DNA from: Schleiferilactobacillus perolens DSM 12744
Lineage (GTDB): Bacteria > Bacillota > Bacilli > Lactobacillales > Lactobacillaceae
Reading direction: 5' to 3'
DNA length: 64,000 nt
Assembly: GCF_001435585.1 (NCBI RefSeq)
Contig: NZ_AZEC01000005.1
Span: 124,001-188,000 of the forward strand
Below the pieces are notes generated by a model. It searched no databases. It saw only the letters and a list, made by a program, of their open reading frames with translations, and had not been told where the DNA came from. Each line of letters begins with the position of its first letter. Position 1 is the stretch's first letter. Shown here piece by piece: positions 10,111-16,682 of this stretch. The position numbers and the translations under genes were made by a program.

Positions 10111-11550
10111 TTGGCCTTTGAAGGATTAACAGAACGACTGCAAAGTGCTTTTAGCAAACTACGCCGTAAAGGCAAGATTACCGATAGTGATGTCCGTGAT
10201 ATGATGCGGGAAGTCCGCTTGGCTTTACTCGAAGCCGATGTCAACTTCACCGTTGTCAAAGACTTCGTCAACACTGTCCGTAAACGGGCATTGGGCAGCG
10301 AAGTACTGGATTCATTGACGCCGACCCAGCAAGTATTGAAGATCGTCAATGAGGAATTAACGAACGTAATGGGGGACGAAGCAGTCCCTCTGAATAAGGC
10401 ACCCCACATTCCCACCATCATTATGATGGTCGGTCTACAAGGGGCTGGTAAAACAACGACTGCCGGGAAATTGGCATTAAAGCTCAAGAACGAGGAACAT
10501 GCGCGGCCATTAATGATTGCCGGGGATATTTACCGGCCAGCCGCCGTGGATCAGCTGGTGACCTTGGGTAAACAAATTGATGTGCCTGTTTTTGAAATGG
10601 GGACAGATCACGACCCGGTGGATATCGTTAAAGAAGGTTTGAACCAGGCCGCGATTCAGAAGAATGATTATGTCATCATCGATACTGCCGGTCGGCTGCA
10701 AATCGATGAAAAACTGATGAACGAGCTGGTCCGGATTAAGGAATTGGCCCACCCCAACGAAATTTTGTTGGTCGTGGATGCCATGACTGGGCAAAATGCA
10801 ACGGAAGTGGCCAAAGGCTTTAACGACCAATTGGACATTACCGGCGTGGTGCTTACCAAGTTGGACGGCGACACCCGCGGCGGGGCGGCACTATCGATTC
10901 GCGCCGTCACCGGCAAACCAATTAAGTTCACTGGTCAAGGGGAAAAGCTTGATCAATTAGATGTCTTTTATCCTGATCGGATGGCCAACCGAATTCTCGG
11001 CATGGGCGATATGCTCACTCTGATTGAAAAAGCACAGAAGGATTACGACGCAGAGCAAGCCAATAAAATGGCCGAGAAGATGCGGGAGAATTCTTTTGAC
11101 TTTAATGACTTCTTGGATCAGATGAGCCAGATTCAGAACATGGGACCGATTGACGACCTCATGAAGATGATTCCAGGAATGGCGAATAATCCGCAATTAG
11201 CCAATATGAATATTGGCGAGAAGGATATCGATCACCTCAAGGCGATTGTCTATTCGATGACGCCGACAGAACGAGAGAATCCTGATATTTTGAATCCTTC
11301 CCGCCGTCGCCGTATCGCTGCCGGTTCTGGCCGGACTGTGCAGGAAGTTAACCGGATGATCAAGCAATTCAATATGTCTAAGGACATGATGTCCAAGATG
11401 TCGAAGGGGAACTTTAACGGCATGGATAGTATGTTTGGCAAGGGTGTTCAGGGCAAGTTGGGTAAGATGGCGATGCATTCGATGGTGCGGAAGACGAAGA
11501 AGAATAAGAAGAAGCGGTTGAAGAATGTGAAGCGGTTTAAGAGTCGGTAG
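10111..11550 (+). CDS. ffh: Signal recognition particle GTPase Ffh
   Basis: Protein core of the signal recognition particle, 479 aa. It binds 4.5S/scRNA and signal peptides. The NG domain has G1 GLQGAGKTTTAGKLA, DIYRPAA, DTAGR and TKLDGDTRGGAA. The last 170 residues are the Met-rich M domain, ending in a Lys/Arg-rich tail. The TTG at 10111 was chosen: it follows GAAAGGAAAG and gives the family N-terminus MAFEGLTERLQ. The in-frame upstream extension overlaps ylxM and lacks a ribosome site. Confidence 0.96.
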   Translation: MAFEGLTERLQSAFSKLRRKGKITDSDVRDMMREVRLALLEADVNFTVVKDFVNTVRKRALGSEVLDSLTPTQQVLKIVNEELTNVMGDEAVPLNKAPHIPTIIMMVGLQGAGKTTTAGKLALKLKNEEHARPLMIAGDIYRPAAVDQLVTLGKQIDVPVFEMGTDHDPVDIVKEGLNQAAIQKNDYVIIDTAGRLQIDEKLMNELVRIKELAHPNEILLVVDAMTGQNATEVAKGFNDQLDITGVVLTKLDGDTRGGAALSIRAVTGKPIKFTGQGEKLDQLDVFYPDRMANRILGMGDMLTLIEKAQKDYDAEQANKMAEKMRENSFDFNDFLDQMSQIQNMGPIDDLMKMIPGMANNPQLANMNIGEKDIDHLKAIVYSMTPTERENPDILNPSRRRRIAAGSGRTVQEVNRMIKQFNMSKDMMSKMSKGNFNGMDSMFGKGVQGKLGKMAMHSMVRKTKKNKKKRLKNVKRFKSR

Positions 11551-11655
11551 GGTGACGACTTGGCCTGAAAGCAGGAATAATTTTTGAGGAGAACGGGTAA
11601 AACCGTTTAGAAGTTGCACACATGAAATATAGTGCGGGCGATCCGAGAGATTCGT
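11551..11655. other. ffh-rpsP gap, left part
   Basis: No gene is seen. The stretch holds two weak hairpins, one near 11573-11584 and AACGG/CCGTT near 11592-11607, and an AGTGCGGGC motif at 11631-11639. That motif also occurs in the loop or at the unit boundary of the family 1 repeats, so it may be the remnant of a lost neighbouring unit. The family 1 element and then the rpsP promoter follow. Confidence 0.5.
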
Positions 11656-11777
11656 GTAAACGGGCAAAACCAAGCAGAAGCTATGACACAAGAGCCAAGG
11701 CACAGAAAACCCGGTCTTAGGTTTTATGTGCCTTGGCTCTTGTGTCTCCGCTTCTACCGCTTGGTTTTGCCCTCTGT
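11656..11777. repeat. Family 1 palindromic element, copy A (complete)
   Basis: Long inverted repeat. The base stem is GGGCAAAACCAAGC (11662-11675) with GCTTGGTTTTGCCC (11759-11772). AGAAG/CTTCT follows, then a 20-pair perfect inner stem (11685-11704 with 11727-11746). The apical loop, about 22 bases, carries GAAAACC and GGTTTTA. Ends are GTAAACGGGC on the left and GCCCTCTG on the right, shared with the other family 1 copies. The loop is the reverse complement of the loop in the 15.75-15.79 kb half copy. It stands 14 bases before the rpsP -35 hexamer. No coding capacity is evident. Confidence 0.85.
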
Positions 11778-11790
11778 CAAGAAAAACCCC

Positions 11791-11819
11791 TTTACAGCCT
11801 TCCTATTTCCTGATATAGT
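11791..11819 (+). promoter_or_regulatory. rpsP promoter
   Basis: TTTACA (11791-11796), a 17-base spacer and TATAGT (11814-11819) form a near-consensus housekeeping promoter 35 bases before the rpsP start. Confidence 0.85.
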
Positions 11820-11853
11820 AAATCCTGTTGAAATTAACAAGGAGGTGGATTCA

Positions 11854-12129
11854 TTGTCCGTTAAAATTCGTTTAACGCGTATGGGTTCTAAGCGTAAACC
11901 GTTCTATCGTTTGGTCGTTGCTGATTCTCGTTCACCGCGGGATGGCCGCTTCATCGAAGAAGTTGGTTATTACAATCCGTTGACCGAACCTAAAACTTTG
12001 AAGGTTGACGAAGAAAAGATCATGGGTTGGTTGCAAAATGGTGCTCAACCGTCTGATACAGTTCGCAACTTGCTTTCTACTCAGGGCATCATGAAGAAGT
12101 ATCACGAAGCCCGCTTCGCCAAGAAGTAG
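11854..12129 (+). CDS. rpsP: 30S ribosomal protein bS16
   Basis: Small-subunit assembly protein, 91 aa, with the family N-terminus [18 protein letters not shown] and the segment [16 protein letters not shown] at 11854 is the start: AAGGAGGTGG at 11839-11848 is a near-perfect ribosome site just upstream. An open in-frame extension reaches back through the family 1 hairpin but has no support. It begins the rpsP-khpA-rimM-trmD cluster. Confidence 0.96.
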   Translation: MSVKIRLTRMGSKRKPFYRLVVADSRSPRDGRFIEEVGYYNPLTEPKTLKVDEEKIMGWLQNGAQPSDTVRNLLSTQGIMKKYHEARFAKK

Positions 12130-12139
12130 GGAGATTCAC

Positions 12140-12388
12140 GTGGTAGATATCGAGCATTTAATTTGTTCCCTCGTGACCCCACTGGTTAACGAGCCGGATT
12201 CGATTCAGATCACCCGTCGAGAGACCGACAATTTTATGGAGTTTGATTTGCGGGTGGACGATGCCGATGTCGGTCGAGTAATTGGCAAACAAGGCCGCAT
12301 TGCTCAAGCCATTCGGACGATTGTCTACTCTGTGCGGAGTCCTTACACCAAACGGGTACGGTTAAATATCGTCGATCAAAATTCTTAG
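12140..12388 (+). CDS. khpA: KH-domain RNA-binding protein KhpA (YlqC)
   Basis: Small single-KH RNA-binding protein, 82 aa. The KH core GRVIGKQGRIAQAIRTI, with its GxxG loop, is at residues about 52-68. In Gram-positive cocci the family partners with KhpB and affects division and sRNA function. It starts with GTG after GGGAG and follows rpsP by 10 bases. A hairpin with a T run follows its stop. Confidence 0.93.
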   Translation: MVDIEHLICSLVTPLVNEPDSIQITRRETDNFMEFDLRVDDADVGRVIGKQGRIAQAIRTIVYSVRSPYTKRVRLNIVDQNS

Positions 12389-12396
12389 CACTGTAG

Positions 12397-12442
12397 CGAG
12401 TCGACTGACTTCTCACTTGAGGAGGCGCCGACCCGTTTTTTT
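12397..12442 (+). terminator. Probable terminator between khpA and rimM
   Basis: CTTCTC/GAGGAG with a four-base loop is nested in CGAGTCG/CGACCCG with internal mismatches and followed by seven T. The stem is imperfect, so it probably only attenuates expression of rimM-trmD relative to rpsP. Confidence 0.5.
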
Positions 12443-12465
12443 ATTTATTTAAGAGGAGACAACTG

Positions 12466-12978
12466 ATGGACTTATTACGGGTAGGAAAAATTGTGAATAC
12501 CCAGGGCATCAAAGGTGAACTGCGGGTGATTGCCATCACGGATTTCCCCGCAGACCGCTTCGCTGCTGGGAAAACACTGTATGTGGGTACCAGTGCTGCC
12601 GAGGCCCAGCCGGTGACGGTGGTGAGTGCGCGACCGCATAAACAATTCATTTTGGTGCAATTGGCCAACTATGACACAATTGACGCGGTGCTTGGCTTTA
12701 AGGGACAGACGCTATACGCGGCGGCGACAGATGAGCCGCCGTTGGCAGATGGCGAGTATTATTATCACCAAATCATTGGTTTGCAAGTCATCGATGAAGA
12801 ATCCGGGGAAGACCTGGGGCAGGTGCAGGAAATACTCAGCCCGGGTGCCAACGACGTGTGGGTTGTGACCAAGCCGAATACACCGGACCTGTTGTTGCCA
12901 TACATTCCCCCGGTGGTCCATAAAATCGATTTGCCAGCGGGTAAAGTGTATGTGACTTTGATGGAAGGGATGCGGTAA
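12466..12978 (+). CDS. rimM: Ribosome maturation factor RimM
   Basis: 16S rRNA processing factor that binds S19 in the 30S head, 170 aa. The N-terminal RimM domain begins [19 protein letters not shown], and the C-terminal PRC barrel begins about residue 95 ([11 protein letters not shown]) with the family segment [12 protein letters not shown]. Start ATG after AAGAGGAG. trmD begins two bases after its stop. Confidence 0.95.
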   Translation: MDLLRVGKIVNTQGIKGELRVIAITDFPADRFAAGKTLYVGTSAAEAQPVTVVSARPHKQFILVQLANYDTIDAVLGFKGQTLYAAATDEPPLADGEYYYHQIIGLQVIDEESGEDLGQVQEILSPGANDVWVVTKPNTPDLLLPYIPPVVHKIDLPAGKVYVTLMEGMR

Positions 12979-12979
12979 G

Positions 12980-13723
12980 ATGCGCGTCGATATATTGACA
13001 TTGTTTCCAGACATGTTTGCGACCCTGCACCAATCCTTATTAGGGAAAGCACTGGACAGGGATCTATGGTCGCTGAATGTGGTCAACTTCCGAGATTACA
13101 CTCATGATAAACACCAACATGTCGACGATACTCCTTATGGCGGCGGCGCTGGTATGTTGTTAAAACCAGGGCCAATCTACGAGGCAATGGATGCCTTACC
13201 AAAACTTCCCCAACGCCGGGTGATCCTATTGGATCCTGCGGGCCGACAATTTAATCAGCAAGTCGCAGACGAATGGTCCCAAAGTGATCAATTGGTTTTT
13301 ATTTGCGGTCATTATGAAGGCTATGATGAACGCATCCGGGCATTGGTGACCGAGGAAGCGTCGCTGGGCGACTTCGTCATCACCGGTGGGGAATTAGCGG
13401 CGATGACGATGATCGACGCGACCGTGCGTCTTTTGCCTGGTGTTTTGGGCAATGAAGATTCCCCCATCACCGACTCTTTTGCGACTGGACTCTTGGAGTA
13501 TCCCCAATATACGCGGCCACCAGAATACCGCGGGATGGCAGTGCCAGAGGTATTGATGAACGGCGATCATGGTAAAATCGGACGCTGGCGATATAAAGAG
13601 GCATTGCGACGCACGTTGGAACGGCGCCCAGATTTATTGAAGACATATCCGATGGATGATCTTGGCCGAGAGTTACTGCGGGAGATCAGGGACGAAGATA
13701 GTCAGCAACACTCCGAAAAATGA
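12980..13723 (+). CDS. trmD: tRNA (guanine37-N1)-methyltransferase TrmD
   Basis: Methylates G37 of tRNAs reading CNN codons, using SAM; prevents +1 frameshifting. 247 aa, SPOUT fold. The trefoil-knot SAM site includes [12 protein letters not shown] and the segment [15 protein letters not shown]. The N-terminus [13 protein letters not shown] is typical. It sits two bases downstream of rimM. The gap to rplS holds a separate promoter. Confidence 0.97.
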   Translation: MRVDILTLFPDMFATLHQSLLGKALDRDLWSLNVVNFRDYTHDKHQHVDDTPYGGGAGMLLKPGPIYEAMDALPKLPQRRVILLDPAGRQFNQQVADEWSQSDQLVFICGHYEGYDERIRALVTEEASLGDFVITGGELAAMTMIDATVRLLPGVLGNEDSPITDSFATGLLEYPQYTRPPEYRGMAVPEVLMNGDHGKIGRWRYKEALRRTLERRPDLLKTYPMDDLGRELLREIRDEDSQQHSEK

Positions 13724-13775
13724 TTGCCAACAGCACCACAAATTTTGAGGCATGGAAGACGGGTCCCCGTGGTCG

Positions 13776-13804
13776 TTGCGTTAGCCAGTTTTCTATGCTA
13801 TAGT
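13776..13804 (+). promoter_or_regulatory. rplS promoter
   Basis: TTGCGT (13776-13781), a 17-base spacer and TATAGT (13799-13804), with TG at 13796-13797 making an extended -10. The transcript would start near 13811, leaving an 80-base leader. Confidence 0.8.
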
Positions 13805-13810
13805 TTTATC

Positions 13811-13885
13811 TTGTGGCAAGACCACATAGTAACGATATTCCGCTGCGAGGGACCAGGCGCATGAATACCGGTATAAGGAGAAGTT
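13811..13885 (+). promoter_or_regulatory. Probable L19 ribosomal-protein leader
   Basis: The 5' UTR of rplS contains a TGTGG/CCACA hairpin (13812-13826) and a second domain closed by TATTC (13836-13840) with GAATA (13863-13867), enclosing a GC-rich CGCTGCG...GGCGC motif. Firmicute rplS genes carry a known autoregulatory leader of this kind. The match is from memory of its layout; a covariance-model search would decide. Confidence 0.55.
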
Positions 13886-13889
13886 TTTA

Positions 13890-14243
13890 ATGAATCCATT
13901 AATTCAACAGATTACGCAAAAACAATTGCGTGACGATATTCCCGATTTTCGTGCCGGTGATACGGTACGGGTCCATGCCCGAGTTGTTGAAGGCACCCGT
14001 GAACGTATCCAGATTTTCGAAGGCGTCGTAATTAAGCGTCGCGGAACTGGTGTGAGTGCTTCTTACACTGTTCGTAAAATCAGCAGCGGCATTGGTGTAG
14101 AACGGACTTTCCCGTTACACACACCGCGGGTGGCTAAGATTGAAGTCGTTCGTCATGGTCGTGTTCGCCGGGCGAAGTTGTACTATCTGCGTGCATTACG
14201 TGGTAAGGCAGCTCGTATCAGCGAGAAGCGGCGCGACGTCTAA
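13890..14243 (+). CDS. rplS: 50S ribosomal protein bL19
   Basis: Large-subunit protein at the 30S/50S interface, 117 aa. The family segments [21 protein letters not shown] and [20 protein letters not shown] are present. ATG follows AAGGAGAAG. It has its own promoter and leader, so its level can be set apart from rpsP and trmD. Confidence 0.97.
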   Translation: MNPLIQQITQKQLRDDIPDFRAGDTVRVHARVVEGTRERIQIFEGVVIKRRGTGVSASYTVRKISSGIGVERTFPLHTPRVAKIEVVRHGRVRRAKLYYLRALRGKAARISEKRRDV

Positions 14244-14252
14244 ATCGCAAAA

Positions 14253-14298
14253 ATCGCGTCCTGAATCGTCTCTTGGCGGTGCGGGGCGTTATTTTTTT
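14253..14298 (+). terminator. Terminator after rplS
   Basis: A 16-position stem (14253-14268 with 14277-14292), including two mismatches and several G-U pairs, has an eight-base loop and is followed by seven T. Confidence 0.75.
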
Positions 14299-14332
14299 GG
14301 CAAAATCAGTGAATGGGAGAGGAATACACAGG

Positions 14333-14524
14333 ATGGCCCAGCAATTTGTTTATGTCGTCTATTATGAAGATACGCAAAAAAAAGACGCTGTTTTTCGATT
14401 ACTGCGGGTTTTTTCCACCAAAGAACGGGCCACGGGTTTTGTGGCCATTCTGGAGAAGGCGCCGTACGCAGAAATGCCGATACCAGAAGGGCACTATGCG
14501 GTGGCGCGGGTGCGGATGAATTAA
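14333..14524 (+). CDS. Small hypothetical protein
   Basis: A 63-residue protein beginning MAQQFVYVVYYEDTQ. It has no signal peptide or membrane helix. It looks like a compact alpha/beta domain: aromatic-rich strand, basic helix (RVFSTKERATGFVAIL), then a C-terminal strand HYAVARVRM. The ATG at 14333 has AGAGGA at 14318-14323, well spaced. It sits between rplS and the convergent lexA, so it is transcribed either from an unseen promoter or by readthrough of the rplS terminator. I do not recognise a family or function. Confidence 0.6.
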   Translation: MAQQFVYVVYYEDTQKKDAVFRLLRVFSTKERATGFVAILEKAPYAEMPIPEGHYAVARVRMN

Positions 14525-14535
14525 ATAGAGTACAC

Positions 14536-14566
14536 AAAAAAACACCTCGCCGCCAGACGAAGTGTG
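14536..14566 (-). terminator. Terminator of lexA
   Basis: Reading leftwards, an eight-pair stem (14558-14565 with 14542-14549, one G-U) is followed by seven T. It lies 18 bases beyond the lexA stop. Confidence 0.8.
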
Positions 14567-14583
14567 CAATTTGTTATTGATGT

Positions 14584-15201
14584 TTAATAGACGTGGGCGC
14601 GATACAGGCTGACGACCTTACCCAGGATGGTGACTTCCTGCAAAATAATGGGGGCAAAGGTATCATTTTCCGGTTGTAAGCGGAAATGATCCTTTTCCCG
14701 ATAGAATCGCTTGCAGGTGGCTTCATCCTCGTCAGTCATGGCAATGACAATATCGCCATTGTCTGCATATTGCTGCCGGCGAACAACGACTTTGTCACCG
14801 TCGAGGATGCCAGCGTTGATCATACTTTCACCACGGATCGTCAGCATGAACAAGTCGCCATTATTCTCTAAATCCGGTGGCACCGGGAAATATTCAGTGG
14901 CATCTTGCACGGCTAAAATGGGCACCCCCGCGGTGACTGTACCGAGCAAAGGAATCTCGTCCCGAGTCTCACCCAGCTCATCCAGACCGTCTTCAGTAAT
15001 TTCAATGGCCCGCGGTTTCGTCCGATCCCGCAGGATCAACCCCTTACGCTCCAATCGATCCAAGTGACCGTGGACAGTGGAAGTGGAAGACAAGTCGACG
15101 GCAGCACCGATTTCCCGAACAGTCGGCGGATAGCCGCGGTCTTTCACTGTGTCATAGATGTACCGCAGAATCGCGGCTTGTTTCTCTCCTAATTTGGCCA
15201 T
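14584..15201 (-). CDS. lexA: SOS repressor LexA
   Basis: Transcriptional repressor of the DNA-damage response, 205 aa, which self-cleaves when stimulated by RecA-ssDNA. The N-terminal winged helix-turn-helix spans about residues 1-65 ([22 protein letters not shown]). The cleavage site Ala-Gly is in [11 protein letters not shown] near residue 91. The peptidase has the serine in TIRGESMI and the catalytic lysine in DKVVVRRQ. A strong promoter and an SOS box lie immediately upstream, so the gene is autoregulated. The usual divergent partner yneA is not seen; ynzC lies 800 bases away. Confidence 0.97.
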   Translation of the reverse strand: MAKLGEKQAAILRYIYDTVKDRGYPPTVREIGAAVDLSSTSTVHGHLDRLERKGLILRDRTKPRAIEITEDGLDELGETRDEIPLLGTVTAGVPILAVQDATEYFPVPPDLENNGDLFMLTIRGESMINAGILDGDKVVVRRQQYADNGDIVIAMTDEDEATCKRFYREKDHFRLQPENDTFAPIILQEVTILGKVVSLYRAHVY

Positions 15202-15230
15202 AATGCCACCTCATTCATATTATTGAGTTA

Positions 15231-15270
15231 AGTATACCAAGAAATAAAACGTTTTTCAAACAAACGTTCG
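15231..15270 (-). promoter_or_regulatory. lexA promoter with overlapping SOS box
   Basis: On the minus strand, TTGAAA (15259-15254), a 17-base spacer and TATACT (15236-15231). CGAACGTTTGTTTG (15270-15257) matches the Firmicute LexA box pattern GAAC-N4-GTTY and overlaps the -35, which gives simple autorepression. Confidence 0.85.
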
Positions 15271-15485
15271 TACAAACCGGGCGACAAGTGTTCTCACATG
15301 AATTCGAACACTTAGGCCAATCCAGAAAAATATCACAGAAATCAACGTAATTTTGGTAGAACCGTGTGATATCTCATGAGAACGTCGCTGGTGTTGCGTT
15401 GTTATGCGTTCACAGTGAAAGTAAGAAGCAAATCTCACTGATTCTTATGGCTACGTTGACATGAATTATGGGATTCGACGGTATC
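15271..15485. other. Non-coding stretch between the lexA operator and the hairpin repeats
   Basis: No convincing gene is seen. It holds a perfect inverted repeat AAGTGTTC-N12-GAACACTT (15286-15313) and a second pair, ATATCACA (15330-15337) with TGTGATAT (15365-15372). The first repeat contains GTTC/GAAC half sites like those of LexA, but in the wrong spacing. Short open frames here lack ribosome sites and resemble no known protein. Confidence 0.5.
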
Positions 15486-15690
15486 GTGCCTATGCGGAGC
15501 AATCGGAGGTGAAATGGGGCTCAGTGGTGGAAACCACACAGCGCGGTGGTCTTCCGCGCTGTGTGGTTAGGCGTGTTTGAGACCGCGGGTTTTGCGGGCT
15601 CAAACCGCCGTCACCACTTGCTACGCCTGCGGCTACGCACTAGCTGCGCGTCGCAGCCCCATTTCACTGGAGATTGCGCAGCTTTGGCAC
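15486..15690. repeat. Family 2 branched palindrome, copy F (inverted orientation)
   Basis: The outer stem pairs GTGCC...GGAGCAATC...GAAATGGGGCT (15486-15521) with its complement ending GCTTTGGCAC (15681-15690). Inside lie a perfect 15-pair hairpin (15532-15546 with 15554-15568, loop TGGTCTT) and a second hairpin closed by GGCG and CGCC with TTTGAG/CTCAAA (about 15570-15609). The second hairpin, the GTGGTG/CACCAC step and the outer ends also occur in the 58.4 kb copy in opposite orientation. The 15-pair hairpin differs in sequence from its counterpart. No coding capacity. Confidence 0.8.
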
Positions 15691-15720
15691 GGCTGGGGTG
15701 GATTGGCTTGTCATGGCTCG

Positions 15721-15797
15721 CAGAAACGGGCGGAAACGACCAGGGGCTAGTGCACAAGAGCCAAGGCACATAAAACCTAAGACCGGGTTTTCTGCCA
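15721..15797. repeat. Family 1 element, half copy B1
   Basis: Left arm and loop only: AAACGGGCGGAAACGACC, then a segment sharing GCACAAGAGCCAAGGCAC-type sequence with copy A, then TAAAACCTAAGACCGGGTTTTC. No right arm follows; the next unit starts at once. Relative to the arm, its loop has the opposite orientation to the loop of copy A. Confidence 0.75.
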
Positions 15798-15802
15798 GCT
15801 CC

Positions 15803-15925
15803 CATAAACGGGCGGAGACCAGCAGAAGCTAGGTCGTAAGAGCGAAGACCCATAAAACCTAAGTGCGGGTTTTCTGGGTCTTTACTCTTACGCCTACGCT
15901 TCTAAACGCTGGTCTCCGCCCTCTG
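15803..15925. repeat. Family 1 element, copy B2 (complete)
   Basis: The base stem GGGCGGAGACCAGC (15810-15823) pairs with GCTGGTCTCCGCCC (15908-15921). AGAAGC/GCTTCT and an inner stem with AAGACCCA/TGGGTCTT follow, and the loop is AAAACCTAAGTGCGGGTTTT. The stem sequence differs from copy A, yet both arms have changed together. It ends 75 bases before ynzC. A weak promoter-like pair, TTTCAG-17-TACCAT (15930-15958), lies just beyond it. Confidence 0.85.
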
Positions 15926-15999
15926 ACTGTTTCAGAAAACCCACGCGCGTGGTACCATCAAAGATAGCGAACAATGACGAATGAAGGGAGTTTTGATCA

Positions 16000-16248
16000 A
16001 TGGCACAAACAGAAGAGGAAAAACGACTGGCGCGGATTAATGAACTAGCCCACAAAGCCAAGGCAGAAGGGCTCAGCGCCGACGAAGAACGAGAGCAACA
16101 TGAATTACGTGAAGCCTATCTGGCGAACTTTCGGGCTGGCTTCCGCCAGACAATTGAGCATTTGAAAGTGGTCGACAAAGAGGGCAAAGAAGTAACTCCT
16201 GACAAATTAAAACGGATTCAACGTGAAAAAGGCATCCGGAAAGACTAG
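16000..16248 (+). CDS. ynzC: DUF896 protein YnzC
   Basis: Small cytosolic helical protein, 82 aa, of the UPF0291/DUF896 family. The first 40 residues form a helical hairpin rich in Glu/Arg (INELAHKAKAEGLSADEERE). The conserved tail is VDKEGKEVTPDKLKRIQ. In Bacillus it lies in the SOS operon next to lexA, and here it is also the first gene past lexA on the divergent strand. GAAGGGAG precedes the ATG. Biochemical role unknown. Confidence 0.92.
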   Translation: MAQTEEEKRLARINELAHKAKAEGLSADEEREQHELREAYLANFRAGFRQTIEHLKVVDKEGKEVTPDKLKRIQREKGIRKD

Positions 16249-16265
16249 TTTCTTCTGTCGGGGTG

Positions 16266-16294
16266 TTTAATTTTTGTTTAGAATTGTGTAAACT
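16266..16294 (+). promoter_or_regulatory. yneF promoter
   Basis: TTTAAT (16266-16271), a 17-base spacer and TAAACT (16289-16294) lie 30 bases before the yneF start. Confidence 0.6.
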
Positions 16295-16324
16295 GGTTAG
16301 TATTGAATAAGTGAGGTGTACATC

Positions 16325-16552
16325 ATGATGGCCATGTGGTTAGCAGTGTTGTTGATCATTTTAGGTATTATTGGCGGTGCCGTTTTAGGTTTCTTCGGCG
16401 CCCGTCGTTACATGAAAAATTATTTCCGGGATAATCCCCCCGTCAACGAAGATATGCTTCGTTCGATGATGATGCAAATGGGACAGAAACCGTCAGAGAA
16501 GAAGCTGCATCAAATGCTGGCGGCAATGCGGCAACAAGAAGACACGAAATAA
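16325..16552 (+). CDS. yneF: Membrane-anchored UPF0154 protein YneF
   Basis: Single-pass membrane protein, 75 aa. One N-terminal helix (residues about 5-25) is followed by a cytoplasmic tail with the family motif ARRYMKNYFRDNPPVNEDMLRSMM split over residues 26-50 and the conserved QMGQKPSEKKLHQ. The ATG at 16325 was preferred over an upstream GTG because GAGGTG at 16313-16318 would otherwise overlap the start. Function unknown; it is widespread in Firmicutes beside lexA/tkt-type loci. Confidence 0.92.
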   Translation: MMAMWLAVLLIILGIIGGAVLGFFGARRYMKNYFRDNPPVNEDMLRSMMMQMGQKPSEKKLHQMLAAMRQQEDTK

Positions 16553-16587
16553 GAGATGTCGGCATCACCGCAGGGTGGTCACTATCG

Positions 16588-16645
16588 CGGGACAAAGGAT
16601 GCGTTCGTTACTGGACGAACGCATCCTTTGTCCCGTTCTTTCCTT
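16588..16645 (+). terminator. Very long perfect terminator hairpin after yneF
   Basis: A 21-pair perfect stem (16588-16608 with 16615-16635), a six-base loop and a T-rich tail. It is much longer than needed for termination and separates yneF from the ABC exporter pair. Confidence 0.85.
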
Positions 16646-16682
16646 TTTCGGCACTAATTAAACACTGAACGGAGGCGCCTTC

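Noticed and set aside
11632-11853. N-terminal extension of the rpsP frame through the family 1 hairpin
   Set aside because: It lies before the promoter, has no ribosome site and does not resemble bS16; the TTG at 11854 has a near-perfect site.
15286-15313. Second LexA box upstream of lexA
   Set aside because: The GTTC/GAAC half sites are in the wrong order and spacing (outward, 12 bases apart) for a GAAC-N4-GTTC box.
15546-15773. Open frame across the 15.5-15.8 kb repeats
   Set aside because: It consists of palindromic repeat sequence, has no ribosome site and resembles no protein.
16561-16640. T-box-like sequence (AGGGTGG...CGCGG followed by a terminator) before the ABC exporter
   Set aside because: The full specifier and anti-terminator domains would need about 200 bases, but only 130 lie between yneF and the next gene, and no specifier loop is visible.
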